Origin: Alopecurus myosuroides | Taxonomy: Eukaryota > Streptophyta > Magnoliopsida > Poales > Poaceae | Length of the DNA: 64,000 nucleotides | Direction: 5' to 3' | NCBI GenBank assembly: GCA_028641055.1 | Contig: CM054061.1 | Span: 115,948,019-116,012,018, forward strand | Part shown: piece after piece, positions 32,925 through 44,660 of the stretch | How positions within the stretch are numbered: the stretch's first letter is position 1 | Layout of the letters: every line of letters starts with the position of its first letter | Notes under the pieces: model-generated | Told to the model about the DNA's origin: nothing | Seen by the model: only the letters and a program-made list of their open reading frames with translations | Database searches by the model: none | Made by a program: the position numbers and the translations under genes

Positions 32925-35859
32925 TCAAGAATCCGACTCCTCCTCGCTGCTTTCTTCGTCGGGGATTGGAGGAGCTTCTTCTTCTGGATAGTTGACGGCG
33001 ACATTTACCATGGCAGCAATCTGGGTGGCGTGGCCCTTAACTTCACCAAAAATGGTGGTTCGTTGCGCATCCGTGTATCCCTGAGGGACACCGGTGGCCA
33101 CACGCCAGGATTTGGCACTAGGATAGTGCATGCGCATAAGGCCTAAGGCCATGCGCGCACCACCCCGTGCAGCGGAGCGGAGAAGAGACTCCTTGGACTC
33201 CGCCACTTCCATGATGATACCCGGAAGTTTTTCAACCTCCGAGCATTCCCCAGATTTATCGGGAAGGAGCTTCTCTATGAGCTGCGTCCCGGCAGCCTTA
33301 ATTAAATTCCATGTTTCCCCGAAAGCTCGGATGCCTGCAATCCGAGTTCCATCTGGGGTGTCTCCTGTTTGATCCAATAAAACATACAAAAGGGTTAAGC
33401 AGACAAACAGAGAAAGCAAAACATGGAAAGATGAGGAAAAGGGTAAGAAATTTACCGATGAGCTTGTCGATCTCGGAAACTTCCTCCAGGCGAAGGTTCA
33501 GAGCTTCGGTCAAATCCTGAATGGTGGATTTGTCTTTCTCCGCCTGTTCGGAAGCCTTGGAATTAGCCATTCCAAGAGCCAGGTTGCTGGCTTCCAGGTC
33601 TTGTTGAGCTTTCACAAGATTCTTGTGAAGCTCAATGTTCTCATTGCGGAGAATTTCGGCGTTGCCAGAATCTTCCGCTGCTTGCTTAGCCTGAGCTAAG
33701 GCAGCTGAAAAGCAAGGGAAAATCCGAGTTGATCAATTTCCTCGGGAAAAAACTTAGACAAAGTCTTAAATCGGAAATTTCAAAACGAAAAAAGCTTACC
33801 TTTCGTTTCCGTCAAAGCGAGCTGAGATGATTCCAGCTCCGCCTCCTTCTCCTCAAGAATAGAAAGAAGACTTCGAACTTCTTTATTCTTGATGGTGAGC
33901 TTCCTGAAAACTTCCAGGTTTATGGCCTCGGAGGTTTGCTGAAACACAGCAAGGAAAAGTATGGTTAACAAAAAACATCAAAGCAAAAAAGCATGCATTT
34001 TGTTTAATGCTTGGGGGCTAGAGTTACATACCTGGCTCATGCGCTGCAAACCTGCTAAGTTTTCTTGGAATTCTTTCGCGTATTCCGCGAAGTGATTTCC
34101 GGCTGCGTCCAAGCCGTCATTGATAGCCTTAAAATCCTTGTCAAAGGTGGGGATTTCCTCGTCGAAAGTCCGAGAAAATTTCCCCACCTCCGGGGCCGCC
34201 CTTTCCCTCGTGTCCGACTCGGACACAACGGGCTGGCTGGGCTCTGGGGGCTTGGTGGTGGTGGCTGCAGTAGGCTCTTCCGCCATTGTCTGCGGCGTGT
34301 CCGGGGCGACGGCGGGAGATGGTTGGCTGCCTCGGCTGGAAGAAACTCTGAGTTTCTTCAGCTTTCTCGGCTTCAGATTGGAGGGGGGTAGGCTAAAAAC
34401 CAAAAACCCGGAAAAGGTTAAAACACCGAAGATGGACGAAAAAGATCCCATAAAAGAAAAAACCCAGAAGAAAATAACCTGGAAGTGGCGACGGGGATTC
34501 CGTCAAGATCGATAATCTCATCCGAAGAAATTATCTTCTTGCGCTTGCGCCCACCTGTAGCGGCGGTGCGCAGCGCATCCAGCTCGGCCTCGGAGGCTAA
34601 CTCCGAGTCTGGAAGATCCACAAGCTGTCGGAAAAACCAATCAGAGTCAAAAGGTAGATTATCCAGGAAGTGAGATTATACCCAAATGACGGAAAATTTA
34701 CCTTAGGAGCTGGGTTGTCGGCCGTGTACATTGGCCGACTCTCCGTGTATTGGTCGCGCGATGCGACCAACTGATTGATGCGCCGCCTAAGTTCCTTTGC
34801 GGGCCAATCCTTGTCGGTTGTCCGCATTGGATCCTTGGCTCCCGTGTATTCACACAGGAGACGGCCTCCGTGGTTTGCTAATGGCTGAATCCGCCTATCC
34901 AGCCAGCAAAAGACCGTGTCCATACCGGTCAAAGGAGGTTTGGAGGAGGTGAGCTTGGCGATGCGCCTCTTGATCCTTAGCAGATCTGGCGGCAGAACTT
35001 GGACGGCCTCTGTTACCCAGTTATCCTGGGGAACGGCGGCGGAGTTCACAAAAGGTGGAACCCCGACGGCCTTTTTAGGAAAAGGCACGTCGGGATGATA
35101 GAAAAAAGAACCCGTCCAAAATTTGACGGATTCTGAAGTTTTGATTTTGGGGAACCAATCCTCTCGGAATCTCCGAAGAGTAAAGGAAATGGTCCCGCAA
35201 TTTGGGAGTGCGCCCTCCGAAGAGTTACGCTTGACCCCAAAGCAGTACAGCCAAAAATCTAACCTAGGCTCTATCCCTAGGTAACCTTCGAACAAGGCCT
35301 GGAAGCCGGCCATGTACAGAATGGAATTGGGAGGAAGGTTGTGAGGTTGGATGCTGTAATGTGACAGAACCTGGAGGAAGAAAGAGGAAGGTGGGAGCCC
35401 CATACCTCGTAGAAGGTGGGAGGCAAGAAGTACCCTTTCGCCTTCTTGTGGCATGGGTTCGGTCTCCTCCTCCGGGAGCCGCCATTTCTTTTTGAGCACC
35501 AAACCCTCCTTCTCCAAGTTTGGAAGTAGAGCCGGGGGAATACTGCAGGCACTCCAGTTGCCTGCAGTTTCCTCTTCCTCATCCGCTCCGGCGGCGGCGG
35601 CGGCGGCCTTCGCGGCGGCGAGTTTCTCGCCAAGGAGCTCGATTTTCTCCTCCGCCGTTTCAGGTGCGAACGGCGGAGTTGTTGTGGCGCTTGGGCCCGC
35701 TACGTCCGCGGTGGCGGAAGCGTTTCCTCCGCCCGCCGCGGATGCCGTGGCCTTTTCTGGCTCGCCGCCGGCATGCTTGGGCGACCCTAGCTGTGGATCT
35801 AGGTCGCCCAAAAGTTCGTCGATGGAGGCGCGAGCCGGTGAGGACGACGGAGAAGCCAT
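32925..35859 (-). CDS. Antisense ORF of the young TAT (putative gypsy-type transposon family), six exons
   Basis: Exons on the minus strand: 35859-34702, 34624-34479, 34392-34032, 33938-33800, 33704-33456, 33364-32925. All five introns (77 to 93 bp) are GT-AG. Phases fit at every junction (lengths 1158, 146, 361, 139, 249, 440), giving 830 residues plus a stop. The N-terminus is Ala/Pro-rich. Residues about 120-370 match the family known as putative gypsy type transposon (PF04195-like): GMGLPPSSFFLQVL, HYSIQPHNLPPNSI, FEGYLGIEPRLDFW. The middle is Ser/Pro-rich. About 500-700 is predicted coiled coil. The C-terminus is acidic (EEESDS). Function is unknown; such ORFs are known in grass TAT elements. 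ATG 35859 gives MASPSSSPAR; an upstream in-frame ATG is at 35913. Confidence 0.85.
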
Positions 35860-36393
35860 CTCCCTTGGTGATGTGTGTGTGCGCTCCGGCGTGCAAAGAG
35901 CTCGTCGGGGCAAGGTCTCGTTCTCGCTCTCGAGCTCGCGTTCGCAACAATGGTGAGGGCAGTGATGGAGTGAGGAAAGATTTCCGATGACGACGAGGAC
36001 GGCTATTTATAGCCTGAAAACCTCTAGATACGTGCCAACGGCTCTTTCGAACGTTGGATGTTTGACGCGTGTCAACCACCGGAAAATCCGGGAAACGGAA
36101 CGACAGAGGAATGATGGTTATCTCCTCGTTTCCCGTGAGAATCTGTCAGAGATACGTTACAGGGTTTCCCGCGTGAAACCAAGCGGCGCTTGCGTCAGCA
36201 TGATTAAGGCGCTGATGTCATAAGTTCCTTTTCCGCGAAGGATCAAGAGAAGAAAAGCCGGATTTTCATAGTTCCGAGTTTTATGTTACCATCTCCTTCA
36301 AAAGGAAAGAAGAAAGAATCAAGACTGCTGAATCAAGTTTTCCCGGACAAAATGTATTTGACGAAAGGCGGAGTTTCAGAGTTTTGATCCTTC
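35860..36393 (-). mobile_element. Promoter and leader region of the antisense ORF, to the 3' LTR
   Basis: Contains the antisense leader (35860-35980), the TATA box, and about 380 bases of upstream sequence up to the polypurine tract. No convincing coding frame; the few frames seen are short and overlap the leader. Confidence 0.5.
36003..36012 (-). promoter_or_regulatory. TATA box of the young antisense ORF
   Basis: The minus strand reads CTATAAATAG, followed by a pyrimidine-containing leader, and lies about 145 bases before the ATG at 35859. The old TAT has a TATA box in the equivalent place (27041). This suggests a dedicated promoter outside the LTR. Confidence 0.6.
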
Positions 36394-36404
36394 CTGGGGG
36401 CTAC
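36394..36404 (+). other. Polypurine tract of the young TAT
   Basis: CTGGGGGCTAC directly before the 3' LTR start TGTCGG at 36405. Confidence 0.75.
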
Positions 36405-36964
36405 TGTCGGATATATACTGAATAGGGGTATAGAAGATGGTAGACAAAAGAGCCGGACTACCCGGGTGGCCTGCATGGTAATGGGCTTAGGTCCATTGGG
36501 CGGCCCAGTAGTCCGACGCGCAGAAGCCGGATTCTAGAAGAACCCGGATCACGGCCCGCGTGATCTGGCTTGGAGGAGAAGAAGGATTCCTTACTTTCCA
36601 AGTTACAAGTTAAACGTAGTCTTCTAGGTTTCTGGTTCTGTAAGCCCTAATCCGGCTATTATATAAAGCCGGACGGGAGATAGATTACATAAGTTAAGTT
36701 AGATACAAGCTAAAGCTCTACGCAACTCGCCGGGAAGTTCATCCTCGTCGAGTAGCTAGATCTATTCTCTCACATTGTAACCCTGTTATACGGGCTTTAG
36801 TCCCAATCAGTGAGAAGTGCAGGAGTAGGTACGCCGTACTGTCGCGACGTACCGAACCTGGGTAAAATCTCGTGTTCTGTGTTACTACGCTATCCCGTTA
36901 CCCCACGTCTCTACCGTAGTCTCATGGCACCCCAGTCTATGAAAACTACTACGATGTCTCGACA
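36405..36964 (+). mobile_element. 3' LTR of the young TAT element
   Basis: Same length as the 5' LTR (560 bp). Differences seen: A to C near 36463, C to A near 36584, and C to T near 36870. It ends TCTCGACA, followed by the TSD CCCTC (36965-36969). Confidence 0.9.
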
Positions 36965-37050
36965 CCCTCAATGCTCCATACTCCCAGTGCTGACTGGAAA
37001 CGGGTAACTCACCGCTCCGGCGACCAGGCTCTATCTGCGCGTCGACAACC

Positions 37051-40000
37051 ATGGCCTGTGGAAATATTCCGGTCGGCGGAGACGGAACAACGGCAGCGAC
37101 GGAGGGTTCTTGCGCGTCGGCCGCGATGGAGGCTACCGCGGCATCGACATCGCGTCCCTCTCCTCCTTCGTCTCTGGTGGCGTATTTTCTGATGGAGCGC
37201 ACTCCCGAACCTCCGTGTCGGTGGCGGCGAAGGGCAAGGGGAAAGAGTTAGACGAATCCCCCCCCCCCCCGCCGGTACTCCACACCGGCCCGGAAAAAGA
37301 GGGCGGTGCCGATGGAGAAAGTGCGAATGGCTACTGGATTCCTAGAACCGCCACTAAGGCGCATCTGCTGCACTTCGAGGATGACGGATTCCTCCCCCAT
37401 GAAGAAATGGCACATCGCCGAGGGGGACACGGAGCCCAAGCCCAGGAACGACGAACGTGTCATCTTGTTTTCGCATCTCCAACGCGGGTTAAGGTTTCCG
37501 CCTTCCGCATTTTTCCTTTCCATTTTAGAGTATTACGGCATCCAGCCACACAACCTGGTGTCGAATAGTATTATGTACATAGCTTCCTTCTAGGCTTGTT
37601 CGAGGGCTATATAGGAGTAGATCCTAGTTTAGACTTTTTTAAGTACTGCTTCTATGTGAGAAGGGATCCGGACGGCGAGGGGGGACCAAAGGTATGTGGG
37701 ACCATAAACCTCAACCTTTTCCAAAAGAGGGAATTGTGGTTCCCCAAAGAACCTAAGACCGAATCCATCAAAATTTTGTTGTCCACGTTCTTCTACGTGA
37801 AATACGTACCCTTCCCGAGGAAGACCATGGGGTTTCCACCATTTGTCAATGGCACATATGTCCCTAGGGCCAGCTAGAAAGAAGACGTCATCCGAACGCT
37901 ATCAGTGAAATTGGAGAAGATAAAGAGGCGGATCATGAAGCTCACTTCGTCGGATCTTGAACTTAGCAGAGCGGATATTTTGCTCTGCTGGTTCCCACAA
38001 AGGATCCAACCCCTTTCCCACCGTGAGGGAAATTGATGTGCAAGTACGCGGGAACGTTGGATCGCCTGCGCTACACCCGAAAGGAGCTTCAATGGCGGAC
38101 CTTAGGCAGTCCGTCAATTTGATGATCAATGTACAAGGCCAATACAGCGAATTGGTGCCCATGTACACCGCTGGGAACCCACACCAATCGTAAGAGTCTT
38201 TCTCCTTATCCTTTTTTTTTCCTTTGCAGTTTTATTAGTTGCTTTCAGCGATTCTAACTTGCGGTACCAACGTTCTTTGCAGTTTTTAGAGCTTATAGAT
38301 GATCATATTTCCTCTCTAGGGGGCTTGGTGACGAAGAAGAAACGGAAGGAGGCAGCGACTTCTGCCGTCCCAAACTCCCCAAGGATACCCAGAAGTGCGT
38401 GCGCGAAATCCCGAAAGATGCATAGGTCATCAACCTGGAGGGAGCAAATATTGGAGCTTCGTCATGAGTTTTCCGACTTTTGTTTATTTTCGTCTTTTCC
38501 TCTTTTGCCTTTTTCCGTTCTTCTTCCTTTTTTCATATAATTTTTCCTCTTTTTTTAGTGTCCGGTCCCTTTCCCTGAAAGCACGAAACAAGAAGACTAC
38601 TTCTCGCCATGTGCGTAAAATCGCCGTTGTTATTGGACAGGGGCTTTTTGTCAATCCTCGGGAGGCTGCAGAGTCCAGCCAGCCGGAGGCCTCTGATAAA
38701 GAGGCTTTGGAAAGGGTGGCTGCAGAAAGAAGAACCTTCGTCCACCAAAGCAAGGAGACGACGGACCTTCCTTCTTATGGGGAGTCCCTCTGCCAGAAGG
38801 TCAAAGAAGAATGCCTGACGAGCACGACCTAGTGCTTCCGGGGTTCGAGCACAAGTTTGTGCCGGCCCCACTTCCTTTGTCCAACAAGGCTCCTACACGC
38901 GCTTATATCTATCGGGAGGGATTTACCTTCCGCCGGAAAGAAGTAATGGATGAGGGTTTTTCCTATTTGGAGAACCAATTCCAGCGCTATTGCAAGGATT
39001 TCTTGCATATACTGGGACGCGTCCAGCAAATGTACACGGTAAACCTCCTTAACCCTAGCCCCTGAGTAACTGTTTGAACTTTTGTTGGATAGGTACTTCT
39101 TTTTGCATTGGATTTGACTGGAATTTTTTTTGTTCTTTTTTGCTTTACTCCCTAGAAGACGACGGGGCAAATGAATGAAGAGGTGTTTTCCGCCTTAACG
39201 GAAAGTAATAAGAAGATGCGGAAACTGGTTGACCTGATCAAGGACAAGAACCGGGAGCATTCCAATATTCAGAAGGAGATGGCCAATAACCAAGGTGGAT
39301 TTTCCTTCCGGCCTTTGGGTTTGTTCCTGTCTTTCGGCTTTTTACTAAAATCCGAGTTTTTTCTTCTTCTTCTTTTTTAGCCATTCTCGATGTTGCAAAG
39401 GATACTCTCTCCAACGCCAGCTGTGCCCAAGGGTTGCACTATGAGAATCTCCGTATTGCCAAGGACATGGAGAAATCCGACAAAGAGCTTCGGCTCTGTC
39501 AGAAATCTCATCGCGAGGCGGAGAAGAAATTGGTGGAGCAGGTGGCACAATCTGCCAAAGATGCCGACAACATCCAGGACCTCCGGAAAAAGCTAGGGGA
39601 TGCCATGTATGACCTTACGATCCTGGACACCAAACTTCTGGGTAAGAGTTTGTCTTTTTCGTTTTCTTAGATTCCACATTTTTGCTACGTTTTCCTCTGT
39701 TTTTTCATTCTTTCGCTATTTTGGCTAATAGCGAGATTTTTTGTTTGGACAATTGAGGAGGACAAGACCAAGACCCGTATTGAAACATCTAGGCTTTCTC
39801 TGCCTACCTCAAATATATTCATGCATCCGGGGAGAATTTTATCAATAAATTTCTTCTTGGGAAGGAGTTAGAGCGGTTGACGGAGCTTCCAGCTGCACCG
39901 GATGCCGTCGTGGAAGCTTAGGATGGCCGCATGCGTTCCGCTGCACGTGGTGGAGCAAAGATGGCTCTAGGCCTTCTTCGTTGCTGTCGTGTGTCGAAAC

Positions 40001-40770
40001 GCGGACACCAGGATTGACCAACGTTCAACTCCCTTATTTGTCGGCAGTGGGGCGCGGGGAGGTTCTGCCTCCTTTATGTACGAGTTGCAGCTATGAAACG
40101 CACTGACATGAAGCATTTACCCAGGTTCAGGCCATTGTGAGATGGATCCCTACATCCTGCATGTCTGGAACTATATGTGATATGAATGTTTACACGGTGT
40201 AGGGAGGGGTGTGGGAGGAGGTGATGGTTCCTAGAAGTCCCGAGCTAGAATGGTCTCCCGGGGATGCCCTCTAGTCTGGTTTTTTTCTTCTCTCCCTTTT
40301 TCCTCTCCTTTTATACTCGACGGTATGCTACGCGTCTATGGTCGCATGTGCTCTGGGTGCATGGACACGTGCCACCCGTCGGAGACAGGTGGCGCTAGCG
40401 ATCTGTCCATGGGTGAGAGCTCTTACAGGCCCTCATGCCCATTTGCCACGTTGTCGAATCACTCTAGTGCTAGTCTTCTTGACCTCCACGCGTTGGATCC
40501 TTGGGCCCCACCGTCCAAGTCCCGAGTGGGCTTCTGATGGACGCACCCATTCTTGGAATGTTGCCTCTCCTTAAGTCAAGCCCACCCGTTGTGACGGTTG
40601 CTCCCGCTGTTGTGTGGGCTCCCTTATTGTTCGACTACCAACACCGGCGTGGGGGAGGTGTCGATAATTGCCATTATGTGGATGCCGAATGCTGGCATCT
40701 GGGTATCGGCATCCCGTCCTCGCTTTCCTCGCAGCATGTGGAGGATTTTTTCTACTCCGTCAAGGGGTAA
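37051..40770 (+). pseudogene. Decayed antisense ORF of the old TAT element
   Basis: Homologue of the intact gene at 35859-32925, on the plus strand because its element is minus. The start is probably ATG 37051 (MACGNIPVGG). Recognisable parts: exon 1 core (GLRFPPSAFFLSILEYYGIQPHNL, then FEGYIGVDPSLDFF and VKYVPFPRKTMGFPPFV), with frameshifts near 37260 (a run of ten C), 37590 and 37875. Exon 1 ends near 38189 (CAATC/GTAAGA). Exon 2 starts about 38282, exon 3 about 38560, exon 4 about 39160. Exon 5 (39380-39640) is predicted coiled coil. The last exon, from about 39760, is split by a solo LTR. Exon order and lengths match the intact gene, so the structure is ancestral. It cannot encode a full protein. 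Confidence 0.75.
39985..40666 (-). mobile_element. Solo LTR of a Gypsy element inside the old antisense ORF
   Basis: A 682-bp insert with TGTCG/CGATA ends (CGACA with one change), flanked by GTTGC (39980) and ATTGC (40667), a 5-bp duplication with one change. Removing it rejoins the last exon (MALGLLRC then HYVDAECWHLGIG). A TATA motif on the minus strand (40307-40315) and a TTTACCCAGGTTCAGG block shared with the old TAT LTR suggest a related family, minus orientation. No internal region remains, so it is a solo LTR from recombination. Confidence 0.65.
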
Positions 40771-41479
40771 ACCACGAACATAGCCCAAATGGTGTCTATT
40801 GGGGCCTTTTTCCCAGAAGAGGAAATCCCTAAGACACCAGAGGACACCAGGCGCATCCGACGATGAGGATGAGGATGATGATGATAGCCAGGAGTAGGCC
40901 CTGCGAGGAAAATTAGGAAAACTTGCATTATCTTTGTATCTCAACGTTTGTAACGCCAAACTTATTGGCATAATTTTAAGATCAATGTGAAGTTATGCTT
41001 TTGGCTTTCCAACTTTTCCTTAGTGTGATTTACTTTTACAATGCTTTCTACGAATGCTTGCTTCCGCCTTTGAGTTCTCTAGCGATAATGTGTTTTAGCT
41101 TTTTCAACATTGGACAATCCCGAAAGCCGGAATCGTCACACCAGGCAACAGGGTAATTTACCAATCTGTCTAAACTCGGAATCATGAGCCATTCTTTCGG
41201 GCCTGTAATGCCTAATCCAGCAATTGAACACATATTGCACTCAGATGAATACTCGTTGAGGCTAGGAAAAAAACTTAAGCATTAATCCTTTTTTTTCGGC
41301 AAAGAAGATATAATTTTTTTAACTACCAGCACGCATGAAAAATTCGTGTTAACATTAATATGTATACAAAAAATTGGAATTATTGGGAAATAAAAGGGAA
41401 ATGAATTGAGCTTCACGCACAACTCAAGTTGGCGAAAATCCAACTATTTTATTTCATGATCACAGATGGTGTTTACAGA
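40771..41479 (-). mobile_element. Old TAT spacer between the antisense ORF and integrase
   Basis: AT-rich, non-coding. It ends on the left with the acidic tail remnants of the antisense ORF (40800-40895) and on the right near the integrase stop. No signals recognised. Confidence 0.5.
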
Positions 41480-42504
41480 AGGATTTTGACTAGGAATAAA
41501 AGGAACGTAATTTCTTGATGCTCTAGGGCCTCTTTATTTCTTCTAGCTCTTCTTCTATATGACTCTTCCTTTTGTGATCCTTTTTGGTGTCCCGGATGTT
41601 GACCATGTAGTATGATCTGTTTTTCATAGCCTTGCTAATGACGAGCGGCCTTTCCCATATTGGGGCTAGCTTGTTCTTCCTTTGTTGTACCATCCTTAGC
41701 ACTAAATCGCCTTCTAGGAAGACTATTGATTTTACCTTGCGGCTGTGGTATCTTCGCGGGTTTTACTGGTAAATGGCGGGTTTTGTAGCACAATGTCTCT
41801 TTCCTTTTCTAGGATATCTAACGTGTTTTTGCGTGCTTCTTCTGTGTCCTCTTCAACATAGGATTGCACCCTTGGTGAGTCATACAGGATGTCGGTAGGT
41901 AACACTGCTTCTGCCCCTGTATACTATGAAAAGCGGCATCTGGCATGTTGATCTGTTTGGCATTGTACGTATGCTCCAAAGGACGGATAGCCGTTCTTCT
42001 ACCCATGCCCCAGCTGCTCTGTGCAGGGATGCTTCTAGCCGTGGTTTTATGCCTTGGAGGATTGAGCTGTTCATTCTTTTGACCTATCCATTAGACTGTG
42101 GATGTGCGACGGCGGCTAAATCTAGCCGGATTCCACCATTCTCACAATATATGGATAGTACTCCCACGGCAAAGTTAGTTCCGTTGTCCGTGATTATGCC
42201 ATGCGGGACGCCGAATCTAATGACAATGTCGATGACAAAGTTTCGGGCGGTCACCCCGTCAAGCTTTTTGATGGGATTAGCTTCCACCCACTTGGTGTAC
42301 CTGTCCACCGCTACTAGGAGGTGTGTCAATCCTCCCATTGTTGTCTTGAATGATCCCATCATATCCAGCCCCCAGACCGGGAACGGCCATATTATTGGTA
42401 TGGTTTTCGATGCTTGTGCCCGCAGATTCGTCTATTTGGCGAAAAGATGGCATCACATACAACGCTTTATTAATTCTTCGGCATCCGCCTTTGTGGTGAA
42501 ACAA
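41480..42504 (-). pseudogene. Old TAT integrase
   Basis: Minus-strand remnant of the integrase that would insert the cDNA. Core motifs: LLVAVDRYTKWVEANPI with the first Asp, and VPHGIITDNGTNF with the second. The third block should read NGQVERMN but reads NG-stop-VKRMN (about 42096-42080), so a stop lies next to the catalytic Glu and that Glu is Lys. The C-terminus ends with AMKNRSYYMVNIRDTKKDH-like sequence near 41530. Frameshifts occur near 41990 and 41830. Confidence 0.8.
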
Positions 42505-43454
42505 AAGTATCCTAGACGGAAAGTTTTATGAACCTGTCTTTTTGAGTGAGCGTGGTTCCCACGGTCCCCTCCGTGTATTTCTTCAAGGATTTCTTTCCCT
42601 CATCCGGGTTTATGCATCGCAAGAACATGTTGGATGTACTTTGTTTGGGAAATTTTCCGCCGAATATGCAACGTCGGATGAGTTGCCTTTTCTCTACTTC
42701 TGTGCTTCCATCTATGATTTTATGATTTACTAAGAAATCCAGATATGGCTTTGTCCAATCAGGGTTTACGATGAGGATAGCCACCAATGCTGATATTAGT
42801 GGGTAATCAACGTCTCGGCCTTTGATGGATGGTGCTCTTAGGTGCTCGAGGAAAATACTATGTGGTAGTTCTTTGCGTTCGGAGCCCATCCTTGATAGTG
42901 CATATGCTGCCCAGTTTTCTTCACGCTTGATGTATTTTACCTCGAGTCCGCAAAAACAAATGGAGAATTCGTCCACCGTTCTTCTATACTCCTCCATTAT
43001 GGGGATTTTGGCGTCCCATGTTTGGTCTAACTGGTGTTGTACTAGGGCTGAATCCCCATAGCATAGTATCCTCTGGGCGCCAATGTCCTTTGCTATGTGC
43101 AAACCATGTAGCAGAGATTCATATTCTGCCACATTATTGGAGGCAATAAAAAAGATTTGCAGCACATAGCTCATAGTTTATCCTATTGGAGATTTCAAGA
43201 CTATTCCAGCCCCTGATCCCTGTTTTATCTCGGATCCGTCAAAGTGCATGATCCAACATGGGGGCTCTGGAATGGTTGTTTTGTCCATGTCTTCCGTCCA
43301 ATCTGCGACAAAATCCGCCAATAATTGGGATTTTATCGATGTCCGGGGTTGGTACTTGATGTCGAACGCTTCTAGCTCGATGAGCCATTTGGCGCCTCGG
43401 CCTGTACCTTCCGCATTTTTGACTATATCCCCTAGCGGTGCTTTACGTACCATT
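42505..43454 (-). pseudogene. Old TAT RNase H and linker to integrase
   Basis: The minus strand reads SQLLADFVADW, then HFDGSEIKQGSGAG (first catalytic Asp), AEYESLLHGLHIAKDIG (Glu) and GDSALVQHQL (Asp). The linker KREENWAAYALSRMG is typical of TAT RNase H. A frame change lies near 43175. From 43174 to 42512 the frame is open for 220 codons, so this is the best-kept part of the old pol. Confidence 0.8.
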
Positions 43455-44660
43455 GTTATGGAATGTCCTTATAAATAATGGCGGAGTTTTCTTGATGCAA
43501 AGAATACGTCATATACCAGCTTCTGGTAATGGGGGTATCTCTGTTTTGACTCAGAAAAACCTCACTTATGAAATATACCGGATGCTGGTCCGAAATTCTT
43601 TTCCATCTTTTCTTCATTCCACCACTACAACTACACTTATTACCTTGTTAGTTGCTTCCAAATATGGCATCATGGGTTCGCCTTCCTGCGGGGATGCTAG
43701 AATAGGTGCCTCCGTCAGGGTTTTCTTGAATATCCCTAATGCGGCGTCTGCTTCCATCGTCCAGACGAATTTATCGGAATTTTTGAGCAATTTGTACAGC
43801 GGAAGCGCTTTTTCTCCTAACCTACTTATGGAATGGCTAATAGAGGAAGCCGAGCCTCTTAATCATTGAACATCTTTTAGGAAAATTGGCCTTTTGATGT
43901 CCAGAATGGCTTTCGTCTTTTCCGGATTTACTTCAATGCCACTATGAGAGACAATGAAATCCAAAAGCTATCCTGCGGGGACCCCAAATACGCATTTTAG
44001 TGTAAATCATCAAGGAGCGTAGCCTTTTTCTTGGCTATTACCGCGACGTTGTCTATGTATGCGTGGACGTTCCGTCAAATTTGCTCATGTAGGTGTTTTT
44101 GCATGGAACGCTGGTACGTGGAACCAGCGTTTTTCAAGCCAAACGGCATGGTTATGTAACAATGCCATACGGCGTTAAGAAACACATTTTGATTTGGTCT
44201 GACTCTCGCATATGGATTTGAGCGTACAAAAAGCATAAACTGTCGGACCCAGCTGTTGCGTCTATTATTTGATCTATTCGCGACAAAGCGAAAGGATCTT
44301 TCGGACACAGTTTGCTTAGCCATGTATAATATATACACATTTGTAATTCTGCTGTGTTCTTCTTCGGTACTAACACCGGATTGGCGGACCAATCGGTGTG
44401 AATTACTTCCCGGATGAAATTAGCTTCTAAAAGCCAGAGAATCTCTTTACCAATAGCCTTGCGTCTTGGCGGATCAAAATGGCGGAGTCCTTACTTCACA
44501 TGCTTCAATCCTTCTTTCACCTTTAGGGAGTGCTTGGCGAGTTCCTGGGGCACGCCTGGCATATCTTGTGGATGCCAGGAGAATATATCCCCGTTCTCAA
44601 GGAGGAACTACACGAGCTCGCTTTCCTATTTGGGGTCCAGGTAGGCTCCAATGGTGACTT
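43455..44660 (-). pseudogene. Old TAT reverse transcriptase
   Basis: RT fragments on the minus strand: MLVPKKNTAELQMCIYYTWLSKLCPKD and MPFGLKNAGSTYQRSMQKHL match the young element block for block. The catalytic box reads YIDNVAV (about 44050-44070) where the young copy has YVDDIAV, so the second catalytic Asp is Asn. Several frameshifts and stops are present (for example around 44230 and 43870). Inactive. Confidence 0.8.

Larger units (their letters stand above)
27105..36964 (+). mobile_element. Young TAT-clade Gypsy element, non-autonomous
   Basis: Two 560-bp LTRs (27105-27664 and 36405-36964) differ by about three substitutions. Perfect TSD CCCTC flanks the element (27100-27104 and 36965-36969). 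Order on the plus strand: LTR, primer site, gag-protease, RT; then an antisense ORF on the minus strand, polypurine tract and LTR. RNase H and integrase are absent. The sequence goes from the end of RT directly to a 3' tail with AATAAA, consistent with an internal deletion. It needs a helper for integration. Confidence 0.9.

Noticed and set aside
35453..35990. Plus-strand frames of 167 and 156 codons
   Set aside because: GC-rich reverse strand of antisense-ORF exon 1 and leader; no independent support.
27100..36969. Whether 27105-36964 could be two elements joined
   Set aside because: Perfect CCCTC duplications, LTRs of equal length with about three differences, and the correct primer and polypurine sites show one insertion.
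37260..37270. C10 run as a possible sequencing error in the old antisense ORF
   Set aside because: A miscount here could cause one frameshift, but other frameshifts and a solo LTR still break the gene, so the pseudogene call stands.
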